Assembly: GCA_036362985.1 (NCBI GenBank)
Contig: JAYGXS010000008.1
Coordinates: forward strand, 7,748,517-7,812,516
Direction: 5' to 3'
Origin: Ligula intestinalis
Taxonomy: Eukaryota; Platyhelminthes; Cestoda; Diphyllobothriidea; Diphyllobothriidae
DNA length: 64,000 bases
Of the stretch, positions 22,119 to 32,184 are shown in pieces (the stretch's first letter is position 1; every line of letters begins with the position of its first letter). The translations under genes were made by a program, and so were the position numbers. The notes beneath the pieces were generated by a model. The model was given only the letters and a program-made list of their open reading frames with translations. It had not been told where the DNA came from and did not search any database.

Positions 22119-24840
22119 CTTACTTACTTACTTGATGCTTGATCCGATTAGCTCCTGTTGTTGGACGAATCGGCTTCACGGATGTCACGAATAGAAGCGG
22201 CCCATTGGCGGCGGTCAGATGCGAGCTCTTCACAGATGTTTACCTATTGTTTGTTCCAATGTCGCAAGCCGTAAACGGTTGTGAGGCCCATCCGTTCAAC
22301 ATCCAACTTAACGGTGCCGAGCCATGTCTTCAATTGACCGCCTTGTCGGTATCTCCAGTTTGCACTACGAGAGGGGTTCACGACCAATCTGCAGAGGTCC
22401 GTCGATGGTTTGCGCAGAACATGGCCAAACCATTGCAATCGGCGATGCTGGATGTACGATACGAGACTTGGTAGTTTGAAACATCTGCGGTATAGCTCAA
22501 CATTGGAGATTCGATCCTGCCAGAAGACTCTTAAGAGGCGTCAAAGACACCAACGGTCATAGACTTCGAGCGGTAGGATGTCTGCCTTTCTCAATGGCCA
22601 TGTTTCGCAGGCGTATACTAACACCGGTCTGATTGATGCTTTGTATATCAGCAGCTTAGTACGTAAACTGATGTCTGAGTGAGACCAGAGTGGTCTGGCT
22701 AGCAGCCTCAAGGCATTTCTAGCCTGCGCGATTCGGTTCTTGATTTCGTCTTTGGGCTGTCCATCGGCTAGCATATTGGAACCCAAATAGTGGAAGCAGC
22801 TAACTTCTTCAATGGGTTGACCGCTGATAAACAGTGGTTGTGCTGCGCCCAGATACGTAGTCAGCAGCTTTGTCTTGCGCATATTAATTGTCAGACCAAC
22901 AGTTGCAGCGTGGCCGGTGATTCTGTCTAGCGTTGGCTGTAGTGATTGAGGAGTTTTACCGAATAAGACAATGTCATTGGCATATTCCAGGTCAGGTACT
23001 CTGAATTCAGAGCTGATTTCACATCCACTGTCAGATAGAATTGACTGATGCATTACCCAGTCGATCAAGAAGTTGAAGAGAACTGGAGAAAGACGGCACC
23101 CTTGTCGAACTCCACAAGCCAGAGGGAGAGAAGTTGACTCTTCACCATGGGTTCTTACTCGGGCTGATGTTTTGCCATAGTAAGCTTTGATTAGATTGAG
23201 CAACTTTGGTGGGAGATCGTCAGCAAGCAAGACTTGCCATAAAGCTTCTTTGTCGATAGAATCAAAGGCGGTTTAGAAGTCGATAAAACAGGTGGTGGTG
23301 ATCTGTTCGTTTTGATATCTGTGCTCTAGTATGCGGCGTCGAATGAAGATCTGGTCAATTCATCCTCTACCTGGACGAGAACGAAGATTGCGCTCAGTCG
23401 AAAATCTACGGAGAAAGATGGTTGCAAACACTTTGGCAGCTATGTCTATGAGGCTGATGCCGCGGTAGTTTGAGCATAATGTCCTGTCACGGCGCTTCGG
23501 TATCGGTAAAATAATGGACAGTGACCAGTCACTCGGGATGACTTCGGTAGTCCATCTGGTCGAGTACAGTCGATGTATTGATTCCGTCAAAGCAGGACTA
23601 TTATTTTTGTAGGCTTCTGCTGGGATACCATCTCCACCCGCTGCCTTCCGAACTTTTAATCGTTGTAATGCCGATTCCACTTCAAATCTCGTAGGTGGCT
23701 CGCAATCGCTACCGTATGGAATTCCAGTTGATAGCTGTAGGTTTGCAGGTGAACGTATAGGCGGATACAGTAGCTCACTAAAGTGCTCTCGCCATCGATC
23801 GATTTTGCCAGCCATATCAGTAATCACTTGACCCGAGTTATCCCGAACGGTAGTGAAAGGCGGTTTATATTTGCCTGATGCTTTACGTAAAAGGTAATAG
23901 AGCTGGTGGAAGTTACCAGAGTTTGAAGCTGTTTCCATGGAGCCAGCTAACTCGGTCCAATGGTTCTGACGGTCGCATTTTGCTGATCGCGTAGTTTGGC
24001 TTCTCAATGAGTGGTAGTTCTCTGAGTTTGACAACCGATCGATTCTAGCTTGTACCGATAGGTGGAGGGTGGTTGTGGAGATCCAGTCCTTCCTCGGTAC
24101 TACCTGTTGTTGCAAGCTCGAATTCATCGCACTTTGTAGCGCGTCTCTCAAGTGTGGCCACTGAGTATCGGGCGAAGTTTCATTATCGACGTCATCTGGA
24201 GGTTCGATGCGAACAAAGGATTGATCTCGGATCCGTGCAGTGAGACTTTCGTTGAACGCTACACGGGTTTCTGTGTGTGATAGTGCCATAACGTTGACAC
24301 GTTTTGGGGGCAGTTTCTTACTTCGATTCGAAAAACGGAGCTTAAAGCGGGCACGGAAAAGTACGTGATCCGACCCAACTTCCGTATCTAAAAACGATCG
24401 GCTGTCGGATACTGAGGTGGTCCACCTTGAGCGTACTAAGATGTAGTCGATCTGGTTTGCCGTTCGACCATCGTTTGAATACCATGTAAGCAACTACCGA
24501 TGGGAATGTTGAAAAGGAGTGTTTGTTATGACGAGATGGTTGTAATCAGCAAATGGTACCACTCGTTCTCCGTTGTCGCAACGTTGGCCCCATCCGTATT
24601 TTCCGATGAATTGTCTCGAGATTTCATCGCACGGGCCAGTCCTGGCATTCCAGTCTCCGGTGACGAAGGGCAAGTCTCTAGGGAGTATCCTGGTCACTGT
24701 AGCTTGAAGGCATTCATAGAACTCCGTCTTAACTGCTTCATCCGCTTGCGGCCACAGACATATTTGCAATGGTGCCTTTGAAGCGGGCTGTTGCAATCCG
24801 CTCTTAGATAGGCTCAAACGCTAAGAGAGTGTAATGCACC
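22119..24840 (-). mobile_element. RTE-like non-LTR retrotransposon, 5'-truncated
   Basis: A 2.7-kb minus-strand element. It has an endonuclease C-terminal half, a full RT region and a C-terminal tail, and ends in a short (TAAG)n tail at 22133-22119, the kind of simple-repeat 3' end typical of RTE elements. The clade call follows from the endonuclease wording (GDWNARTG, NLVITNTPFQH-like, NQIDYILV, GSDHVLF), which is RTE-like. The 5' end is lost around 24.84 kb. The residual R5 copy to its right and R5 copy to its left are not target duplications. Confidence 0.85.
22151..24817 (-). pseudogene. Endonuclease-reverse transcriptase ORF with five premature stops in one frame
   Basis: One continuous minus-strand frame. 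Order: endonuclease motif FVTGDWNARTG, TAG (24496), NQIDYILV and GSDHVLF with the catalytic His, then RT: ADGIPAEAYKN-like (here GGDGIPAEAYKN), SIILPIPKR, NYRGISLI, RPGRG, TGA (23362), CFIDF, TAA (23275), AFDSIDKEALW, GVRQGCRLSPVLFN, LEYANDIVLF, CFHYLGS, then TGA (22543), QWFGHVLRK, TAG (22246), and the natural TAA at 22150-22148. The catalytic box is YAND, not YADD (Asn codon 22978-22976). A deletion with frameshift near 24760 removes part of the endonuclease. It cannot make an active enzyme. Confidence 0.9.
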
Positions 24841-24883
24841 TTATTTTGTCATGACTTTTGCCTCCCCATGCAGTCCTGTGTTC

Positions 24884-25055
24884 GTTTGTGGCTTAAACAT
24901 GTTAGTTGTGGGGGTCCCATCGCCATTGGGCCGTTTGGAAAGCGTGCCAGATAGGATCTGGTTCCCGATACCGTTGCCAGGCTTTTGATAGGGTGACTTG
25001 GGTCTCCCATCAGTGAGCGGGTTATCTGCAACATTTAGAAGGCATGACAACAGTT
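24884..25055 (+). repeat. Dispersed repeat R5, copy 2
   Basis: GGGTCCCATCGCCATTGGGCCG, GCCAGATAGGATCTGGTTCCC, CCAGGCTTTTGATAGGGTGACT and GCAACATTTAGAAGGC match 21229-21400 in order and strand. Confidence 0.6.
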
Positions 25056-25556
25056 TGACTCCCAGCCCCCAATCGCTCCAAAATGCCCAGCATAAAGACT
25101 GAGTTAGCCTGTAGCTTGGCAACTTCCAAGTTTCAGAGTACGTCAAATTTATCATAAAAATGGAATGTGTTGATGTGGTAACCCCATACTCTCTGTCCTC
25201 TGCCAATACGCCAGTCGACCACATTTGCGTGTCAATCAACCGACGACGAGCAACGTGCAAACAACTGTGTGACACACGGCCACGCGGACTCTGCACAACT
25301 GTATTTAACGCGGGTTCTGAGTCAGCCTGATTCCGGATCGTCCAGCGAGAATCTGCGGCGCAATCAGTTGTGTGTGTGGGGGGGGGGGGGGTTATAATAA
25401 ATCGGCGCCTGTTCTCACGGTCGTCAGCGCTGCCATTGACTTATGCTGTCTTCGCCTGCGAACCTCTGCGTGCTCGAGTGTGACAACCTCTGCCCAGACT
25501 CGCATGACTAGACTTCCGGCTCGCGACGCCCTGAGGTCCATTGGTATGTTTACCTT
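25056..25556. other. Spacer with poly-G tract
   Basis: A 14-base G run at 25378-25391 follows a (TG)n stretch. The overlapping 88- and 93-codon frames at 25372-25673 have no recognised domain. Confidence 0.45.
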
Positions 25557-25720
25557 ATCTTTATATTGCCTTTTTCGATCGATCGCAGCCGCCAAAATTT
25601 CGCATCTGGGCGGACAGTATCTTATCTTTATCGATTGATCGCAGCCACCAGCATTTCGCGTCTGGGTGAACAATACCTAATCTTTATCGATTGATCGTAG
25701 CCGTCAACATTTCGCATGCA
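25557..25720 (+). repeat. Short tandem repeat, three units of about 57-66 bases
   Basis: Units start ATCTTTAT at 25557, 25624 and 25681 and share CGATYGATCGCAGCC and CATTTCGC.TCTGGG. They lie beside the CR1-like RT fragment and could be a minisatellite or part of an element end. Confidence 0.7.
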
Positions 25721-25734
25721 CAATAAAGGGTTGG

Positions 25735-26270
25735 TGACGGCATGATCTTCCAGGTAGAAATCCATGCTGTGAGGCGTTTAATAGTTTATTTTCTGCACAA
25801 AAATCGAGCATTTGATTAAAAATGATCTTTTCCAGAAGTTTGGCTCGGGCCGGGGTTTTATGAACACCTTGGTAGTTATTTACGTCCGAATGAGATCCTG
25901 ACTTGAAGACTGGAAGAATAATAGATATCTCTCATGAGTCAGGAAATAAACCGTTTAGAAGATAAGCTGAGAATGTATGACTTAGCAATCGGGGGAAGCT
26001 GAATGCTCTCTTGATAAGTGAATTTGGAAGGCCTTCAGTTCCCGAGGCGTGCGAGTTTTTTAGACGGATAATGTGCTTACGAATTACTTCTATGGATAAA
26101 TCTATGGGACTGATAGTATTGACTGAGCATGGCTGAAACGACGGGAACGGTTCAGATTCAGTCGTAAGGTGCTTTGCGAAGAATGCATTGAACAGTTCAG
26201 CCTTCTCAGACTCATCTTGCACAAAGGTTTTATATTCATTCAGTAAAGGGGGATTTCGTGACCTCGTTTA
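25735..26270 (-). pseudogene. CR1/jockey-like reverse transcriptase, N-terminal part
   Basis: Minus-strand frame from about 26270 reads LLNEYKTFVQDESEKAELFN, SPIDLSIEVIRKHIIRLKNS, EGLPNSLIKRAFSF, then a stop at 25932, and further SIILPVFKSGSHSDVNNYQG, RAKLLEKIIFNQMLDF and ASQHGFLPGRSC to about 25740. These are the early RT blocks of CR1/jockey-type LINEs. The catalytic palm (FADD-like box) is missing. It complements, but does not overlap, the C-terminal fragment at 20.1-20.8 kb. Whether both come from the same family is inferred. Confidence 0.8.
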
Positions 26271-27719
26271 GCGGAGGACCGACGACGGAACAGTCTCCCT
26301 TGTCTTTGTCAGCGCTGCTGAGCTACTTAAAATAAAACTAAATAACAAAAAAAATTAACGTTCTCTCTCGCCCTAATTTTAACATTGTGTTTTAAAATTC
26401 TTATAAAAGCAGGAACACAAATCTTCCCGCGTGCAACTCCTCACCCAAACCCCAAACTTGACTCAAATCCTAAAGCTTAACCTAAACCTCCTCCTCCGGA
26501 AAAGAAGTGCAAGGTTCCAGAATAAGGTGAGGGGACGGGCACGTTCAAATATCGATGTCTTCATAGAAAGTCCGGTCTTCGAAAGACCTCTATTTTCCAA
26601 AGTTGTATAACTACCTCGGTTGTCCAGAAAACAATACTAGCTAACAAAATTGTGAATGATAAAAGCTTCTATATGCACTCTCTTTGGGCGCGATGTGCTC
26701 CGATCGGCTTTACGAAGGAAATCGATAAACCTTTTATCTTTCCTGGTTTATAATTTAATGGTATACTTTCTTATAACAGTTGGACCATACACAGAAATGC
26801 ACGATAAGGTTTTTGTGTGCTGCCAAATGGCGTGGCAGCAAACAGCGCCAGCTGTACTTTTAAACCTGACCACTTTAAGATAACAGGCAGCCGACTGTGC
26901 GCAACGTCCTTGGCAAAAAGGGCCAAAAAAAACGCGTCAAAATTCAAAGTCGACCGACGGAGACCTTCGAGGAAGGTGGTAGATGCTGGTGGTGGTGGGG
27001 GTGACGAGTAGCGCCGGGTACGCCTGCCGATGGAATATTAGTCGCAAGGTGCGCATGTACCTGCCTGCGGCAACGACTAAACGCACGCGATCAAACTCTT
27101 GTGCGCACTTAGTCTGGTCGACTCCTCAAATAAACAGGTCGCACGTCAGTAGCGCAGACAGGTAATCACGCAAATAGCCAGCAGCGAATTTTTACCGGCA
27201 GGAACAGCCAAGGAGAGAATAGATTATGTAGCAAATATGGAGTTGGGTTGATGCGTGCGTGCCCTTTGGTTGGAAAAGGAGGAACTGAGTAAAGAGGTGA
27301 CTGCGCAGGGCTCGGTATGCTGGAGATAGATCGATGACTAGATTGACTGAGTTTGTATTAGAGGCCCAGGCCTCGAGAAATTACCGGCTTCTATTGATTG
27401 TGGCCTGGGTGATTACCTCCGTGACTGTGATGTTAGACTCGTGAACCATTTTACAGGTGTGGGCAGCCAATTGTAATAATCCGTTACCTCGTCTCACAGT
27501 CAGCTTATGTTCGTGTAGTTACGAGGACGATTTAGGCATGATGTGTGATACACTAGAGCCAACTGCCGACGTCCTACGCTCTTTCATATTGATACGACGA
27601 GACATCCATAGCTTGTAAAATAGAGATGTCAAAAATGTTTGAAAATATTTGCTTAATGGCTGAATTTTCAAAAAAGCGCAACGGCTGTCAGTCCTAAACG
27701 TGAAAGAGACTGAAAGGCA
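26271..27719. other. Gene-free
   Basis: Contains a short degenerate CCTAAA-type tract at about 26440-26500. Open frames of 60-75 codons have no similarity that I recognise. Confidence 0.45.
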
Positions 27720-28040
27720 TTAGCCAACTTTACCACCCTCATTCTGTGACCCCCTGTCCTGTTGAAGCAATAGGTAGATGAGGCGGGCTTGTCTTGAAGG
27801 CAGGACGAGTAGAATTTCCTGAAGATGTTAACGACTCAAATCAAAAGAGCTTCTATCCGTCTTGCGTAAACTAGCGTTAAAATTAAACTGACAGAAGCAC
27901 GTCAACGGAACGGAACTATGGCGTTTACGAGGAACCAGGGTGAGGAGGACTTGTATAGGCGCCTAAACAGTAATAGGAACGTACCTCTAACTATAAGTAG
28001 ATGGAATTGAGGTAGAGTTCAGGACGTTTTTTAGTCGACA
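27720..28040 (+). repeat. Dispersed repeat R4, copy 1
   Basis: CTTGAAGGCAGGACGAGTAGA, GTTAACGACTCAAATCAAAA, AACTATGGCGTTT.CGAG and CGCCTAAACAGTAATAGGA recur in order at 29815-30055. Shorter relatives occur at 41.47 and 57.84 kb. Confidence 0.65.
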
Positions 28041-28139
28041 GTACCGCCACTGCTGCCAGACGAAACTGACATGCAACTGAGGCGCACCCAAACGCACCCA
28101 AACGCACGCACAATGTCTCTTCTATTCTGGCTTCAACTC

Positions 28140-28640
28140 ACAATGGCTTGACCTCAGTCAGTCTGGACAAAGATTAAGGCCGATGCTACTGCCAGACGCA
28201 CTGACGCACTTACTAATGCGTCCACGCTGGTTCGTCCACGCGTGGTCCAATCAATAACCTTCACGGTTGCAGCCACAACTGGCGGCTTGAATGTCTGTTC
28301 CCTAGACAGGACTTCGGACCTGGGCCACCTCGCGGCCGGACGTGTGCTCCGATAGTCAAACCCCTCAATCTATTCTTCTATACTTCTGCAGAATAAACTA
28401 TTCCTAGCAATCCGGCCTTCCCAAGACTTCTCCCATCTCCTAAGGAACCGGGTCTCGAAAATTGCAGCTGTTAGGGTTAACCGTCTTAGCCTTGACACCT
28501 ATAGGTTATATACTTCCGTGTCTTAACCCTAAGATAAAACTAAACTGCAACCTAAATCTCAAACCTAGCCCTACTCTTAATCCAAACCCTACAGTTAACA
28601 CGAACCCAAACCTATATCTTTATGACTGTCGAGGATATGA
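28140..28640 (+). repeat. Dispersed repeat R1, copy 7, followed by a degenerate CCTAAA tract
   Basis: R1 blocks GACCTCAGTCAGTCTGG, GGACTTCGGACC, GCAGAATAAACTATTCC, CAAGACTTCTCCC and TTAGGGTTAACCG. Positions 28495-28625 are rich in AACCCTA, CCTAAA and CCAAACC words, like a decayed telomere-type array. Confidence 0.55.
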
Positions 28641-28719
28641 GCTGGACTTAAACCGCATACACTTAGTTCGTTCCGCCTAATAGGAGAATTTGTGGCGATC
28701 CTGAGATTAGCGCCACTAT

Positions 28720-29065
28720 CACTGACTCATCATGTCTTCGCTTGCAAAGCCTGCATTTGCGGTGACTGCCCCTCCCTCGATAATTCTCGAGCTACCCTCA
28801 TTGTCTGCTTCTCTGTCGGATCGATGCCCCGCGTCTTGTGCACCTTTGCCTGATTGGCTGAGGCAACAAAGGACCGGTGACAGAGTCGCCTCTAGTCCTG
28901 CCCACACAAACACACACAACAAATGATTTTTGTACTGTGAGTAGCTCTTTTCTGCAGAGCTTTTTGTTCGTTCCTTGCCTACCGTATACTTTCTTACCTT
29001 ATCGGTCTTATCTGACTCCTGACTTTGGGGAACCTTCTGTAGTCGACGATCACTCCTTCTACAAA
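28720..29065 (+). repeat. Dispersed repeat R2, copy 3
   Basis: GACTCATCATGTCTTCGCTTGC, GATTGGCTGAGGCAACAAAGG, TTATCTGACTCCTGACTTTGGGGA and GTCGACGATC match the other R2 copies. Confidence 0.55.
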
Positions 29066-29126
29066 TTCAATCGGTTATGCAAAGTTATTGATTCGCTATA
29101 CAAGGCAGGTTGTCCCCCCGTGAGGT

Positions 29127-29525
29127 AATTGTTTGCTTCCGCTCGTTTGGGAGCTTCTGAGCGGCCGTGTATCATTTTCACGCTTGTCCATGTTCGTATC
29201 AGCATAGGAGAATGAGTGTCTGTGTGCGTGCGTGCGTGATTGGTTAGGTCAAAGGCTGAGTTTGGGGTCATTAATCACAAAGGCCTCAGATAGCCCCAGG
29301 TGCAAACGCCACTGTGACTAAGTTCAGGTCAAGCCTGAGGGGCTACCGTAACTTGGCGGTACGCCTGCTGCTTAGCAAGCTTGTGTCGGCCGTCGGGGCG
29401 CCGGAGAACGGGACACTGGAGCTGCGGCTTTACCTTTACTACGATCCCAAAATTGAACCTTACCCTAAGGACAACGCTAACCCTCACCTTTCCTACATGC
29501 ATTGTGGGCAGTTCGCGTTCCCGTT
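29127..29525 (+). repeat. Dispersed repeat R6, copy 1
   Basis: GATAGCCCCAGGTGCA, GTAACTTGGCGGTACGCCTGCT, GGGCGCCGGAGAACGGG.CACTGGAG, CCCTAAGGACAACGCTAACCCT and CATTGTGGGC recur in order at 30588-30855. Confidence 0.65.
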
Positions 29526-29560
29526 TGGCGGCCTTACAAGCCCGTCAAGGTTACCGTACT

Positions 29561-29598
29561 CATCCTCCTCCTCCTCCTCCTCCTCCTCCTCCTCCTTC
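29561..29598 (+). repeat. (TCC)n microsatellite
   Basis: About twelve near-perfect TCC units. They account for the serine- and proline-rich open frames here, which are not genes. Confidence 0.9.
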
Positions 29599-29627
29599 TC
29601 TTTATCCGCCTCCTGCCTAAGCCCCGC

Positions 29628-29760
29628 TCCACTGCCCAAGCAATAAGAGGATGAGGTGCGGTTCCCCGGGCGGCAAGGTGATTAAACTTCCCTAAAGAGG
29701 TTAACGGTTCAAATTAAGTGCGAGCTGGTGACCGTACGTACCCAATACTAAAAGTCAGTT
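29628..29760 (+). repeat. Dispersed repeat R7, copy 1
   Basis: CCACTGCCCAAGCAATAAG, GGGCGGCAAGGTGATTAAACTT, GGTTCAAATTAAGTG and GAGCGACAGTGAG match 31440-31595 in order. Confidence 0.6.
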
Positions 29761-29814
29761 TAAATCTAAGAGCGACAGTGAGATAGAGAAGGTTGACTGG
29801 AGGTTGGATAACCT

Positions 29815-30200
29815 TGAAGGCGGGACGAATAGACTTCCCCGAAAAGGTTAACGACTCAAATCAAAAGAGCTTCCGGCTGTCTGACTGTAGGTAGCTAGTG
29901 TTCAAATTAAACTGTCAGAATCGTCCCATCGGAGCAAACTATGGCATTTGTGAGAAAGGAGGCGAAGGATGACCTGTATGGCCGCCTAAACGGAAAAAGG
30001 AAGACCCCTTCCAACTAAAGTAGGTGATCGTGAGATAAAGTTCGGGAAGACTTAATATCGTCGTGTCTTAACCCTAACATAAAAGTGAATCGTAAACTGT
30101 AACCCAAAACCTACAGCGAACACGAACTCAAACTTCAGTCTTAATGACTGTCAAGGATGTGAGATCGAGTTTCACCACATAAGCTTAGCTCTTTCTGGCT
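29815..30200 (+). repeat. Dispersed repeat R4, copy 2, with CCTAA-like tract
   Basis: CTTGAAGGCGGGACGAATAGA, GTTAACGACTCAAATCAAAA and GCCGCCTAAACGGAAAAAGGAAG match 27.77-28.0 kb. Positions 30065-30140 are AACCCTAACATAAA-type words. Confidence 0.6.
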
Positions 30201-30239
30201 AATAAGAGAGTATAATGAGCTATGTGGACTGATTTTTTC

Positions 30240-30480
30240 AATACATAGGGCAGGTTGTCCAGTGAGATGGCTGTTTGCTTCTGCACGTTCGGAAACCTGT
30301 GGGCGGCACTGTGTCGTTCTCATGCAGTCCCTCCAGTGTGTGTTTTGTTGTGTGGAGTGGCCTGCTGTGGGCTGAGAATCAGGCTGCGGAATGGCTCTTT
30401 CTTAATGTGGCCTTTATGGCGCTCCCGGTCGAGAGCCTACCTAGCGAGGCGTGCTGTTGGTACGCGTGTTGAACGTTGGT
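30240..30480 (+). repeat. Dispersed repeat R3, partial copy
   Basis: CTGAGAATCAGGCTGCGGAATG, CTTAATGTGGCCTTTATGGCGC and GAGAGCCTACCTAGCGAGGCG match the R3 copies at 49.1 and 51.8 kb. Confidence 0.6.
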
Positions 30481-30587
30481 CACGCCGCAGTCACCGCGGT
30501 GGACAGCGTCGAGAGCGACGGTCAAATTGTCGATCGGTTGAGTATGTTTGAGTCTGACGCGAGTAATCACAAGGGCCCATGGTGTCA

Positions 30588-30860
30588 GATAGCCCCAGCT
30601 ACACACGCAGCCCTGAGTAGGCGCAGGTCAATCCTGGGGGGAGCCGTACTTTCGCGGTGCACCTGCTGATTAGCTAGCTTATAGTGGTCATCAGGGCGTC
30701 GGAGAAGGGGGCACTGGAGCGACGGCCCAACTCTGACCTTAATAGCAACATTAAACCCGACCCTAAGGACAACGCTAACCCTCACCTTAATTCCAACCTA
30801 GTTTTCGCGAAATTTGGCGCAACGCTCCATACATTGTGGGCGGTTCCGTTTTCCGTGTCC
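30588..30860 (+). repeat. Dispersed repeat R6, copy 2
   Basis: AGATAGCCCCAGCTACACACG, TTTCGCGGTGCACCTGCTGATT, CCCTAAGGACAACGCTAACCCT and CATTGTGGGCGGTTCC align with 29289-29520. Confidence 0.65.
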
Positions 30861-30989
30861 TGTTTTGGTGACCTGTCTGAAAGGGTCAGTCAAGTTTACC
30901 GTACTCCTTCCCTCTTATCCGCAACCTGCTATTGCATATTTCCCCGGGAGTGGACGTCATGTTCATTTCCCTGACCGTTTTGTTACTCA

Positions 30990-31425
30990 CAATTTTAGGC
31001 ATCAACCATGCCTTCGGCGTCACTACACACCACCTTCGGTCTTGCTGGAGGGTACTGTGGGCGTCTACGCGCCCAATGCCACTGCGCTGACTCATCCTGT
31101 CTTCGTTCGTCAAGCCTTACACTCTGTGCGTTCTTGTTCTTTCTCACGCTCGCCCTCAACTCTCTGCGCGTACGCTCAAAGCTAATCGATTCATCCGCTT
31201 CATTTGGTTGGCTGCAGAGGACAGAGCAGTCATCACGCAGTCAAGACGTCCCAACAACAACGACCTCAGCACACTTTCGCGGGCATAGCTGGCGTGCTGC
31301 CTTTGTACAATTATTTTCCTCGCAGTAAAGCCAGTCCAGTTTACTCTGTCTTCAATGACTTGTGACTTGGGTAAACTTCGTCTTCTGTCGACACTACCAC
31401 TTATGACACTTCTCCTCTCCCACCT
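30990..31425 (+). repeat. Dispersed repeat R2, copy 4
   Basis: GACTCATCCTGTCTTCGTTCG, CGCTTCATTTGGTTGGCTGC, CGCAGTAAAGCCAGTCCAG and TGACTTGTGACTTGGGTAAACT..TGTCGACA are R2 blocks. Together with 4.53-4.88 kb this is the most complete copy. Confidence 0.6.
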
Positions 31426-31439
31426 CCCCTCCTCCACTC

Positions 31440-31595
31440 CACTCCACTGCCCAAGAAATAAGCGGACGAGGTGGGGCTCTCCGGGCGGCAGGACGATTAG
31501 ACTTCCCTGATGATGTTAACGGTTCAAATTAAGTGGCGGCTGGTGACTGTACGTAAACCACATTAAAAAGTCGATTTAAAGCGAAGAGCGACAGT
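31440..31595 (+). repeat. Dispersed repeat R7, copy 2
   Basis: CCACTGCCCAAGAAATAAG, GGGCGGCAGGACGATTAGACTT, GGTTCAAATTAAGTGGCGGCTGG and GAGCGACAGTGAGG match 29628-29760. Confidence 0.6.
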
Positions 31596-32180
31596 GAGGG
31601 CGAAGGGGGTTGACTTTAGGTAAATCATCTCTTCGTTAGGGCATCCGACTTTGGCCTCGCGATACCGGGCGACGCATTTGACTGGTTTGGGTCTTCGCTC
31701 TGCGTTTGGTCTACCTACAGGAAGTGCGTTGCTGCGGCCAAACATTTCAGTATTCTGTCCTGCAGCATGAACCTTCGCTGATGCGGCCACACTCTCTCTT
31801 GGCTTAACCTGTTCTGTCGCAAAAACACAAGCACGGGCTTGATTTTAAGTGCTGACATGCATCCAGATAACCACTATTTTGGCTGTCAACCAAATCGCCA
31901 CAATTTTGGCTTTAAAGCAAGCGTGTACAGCAGGATTTATTTGTACAAATAAACTTTAAGACAGCTTTTCAACTGCTACCCGTCTTTGCATGATATAGGT
32001 GATGAAAGGAGTATACAACGATTTGAATTTGCACATAATCAATACATAGCAGCAAGATCATTGATCAACGCGGCGAATACTCAAAAATAACGTTGCTCTT
32101 AAACTTGGGATGCAAGAAGGAAAACTTGAGATGGGGATAAATAAAAGTCAACGAGTGATTTCATCTAGGCCCGTCATTAC
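31596..32180 (-). other. Probable 3' UTR of the 32-33 kb PLE, plus spacer
   Basis: No gene recognised. On the minus strand the AT-rich stretch 32180-31940 follows the PLE endonuclease and contains AAATAAA-type signals near 31950. Confidence 0.35.
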
Positions 32181-32184
32181 TAGG

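Noticed and set aside
24884..25055. R5 copies on both sides of the RTE-like element as target duplications
   Set aside because: They are over 150 bases, diverged from one another, and lie hundreds of bases away from the element ends. They are independent repeat copies.
29314..29646. Frames with poly-Ser or poly-Pro tails
   Set aside because: Explained by the (TCC)n microsatellite at 29561-29598.
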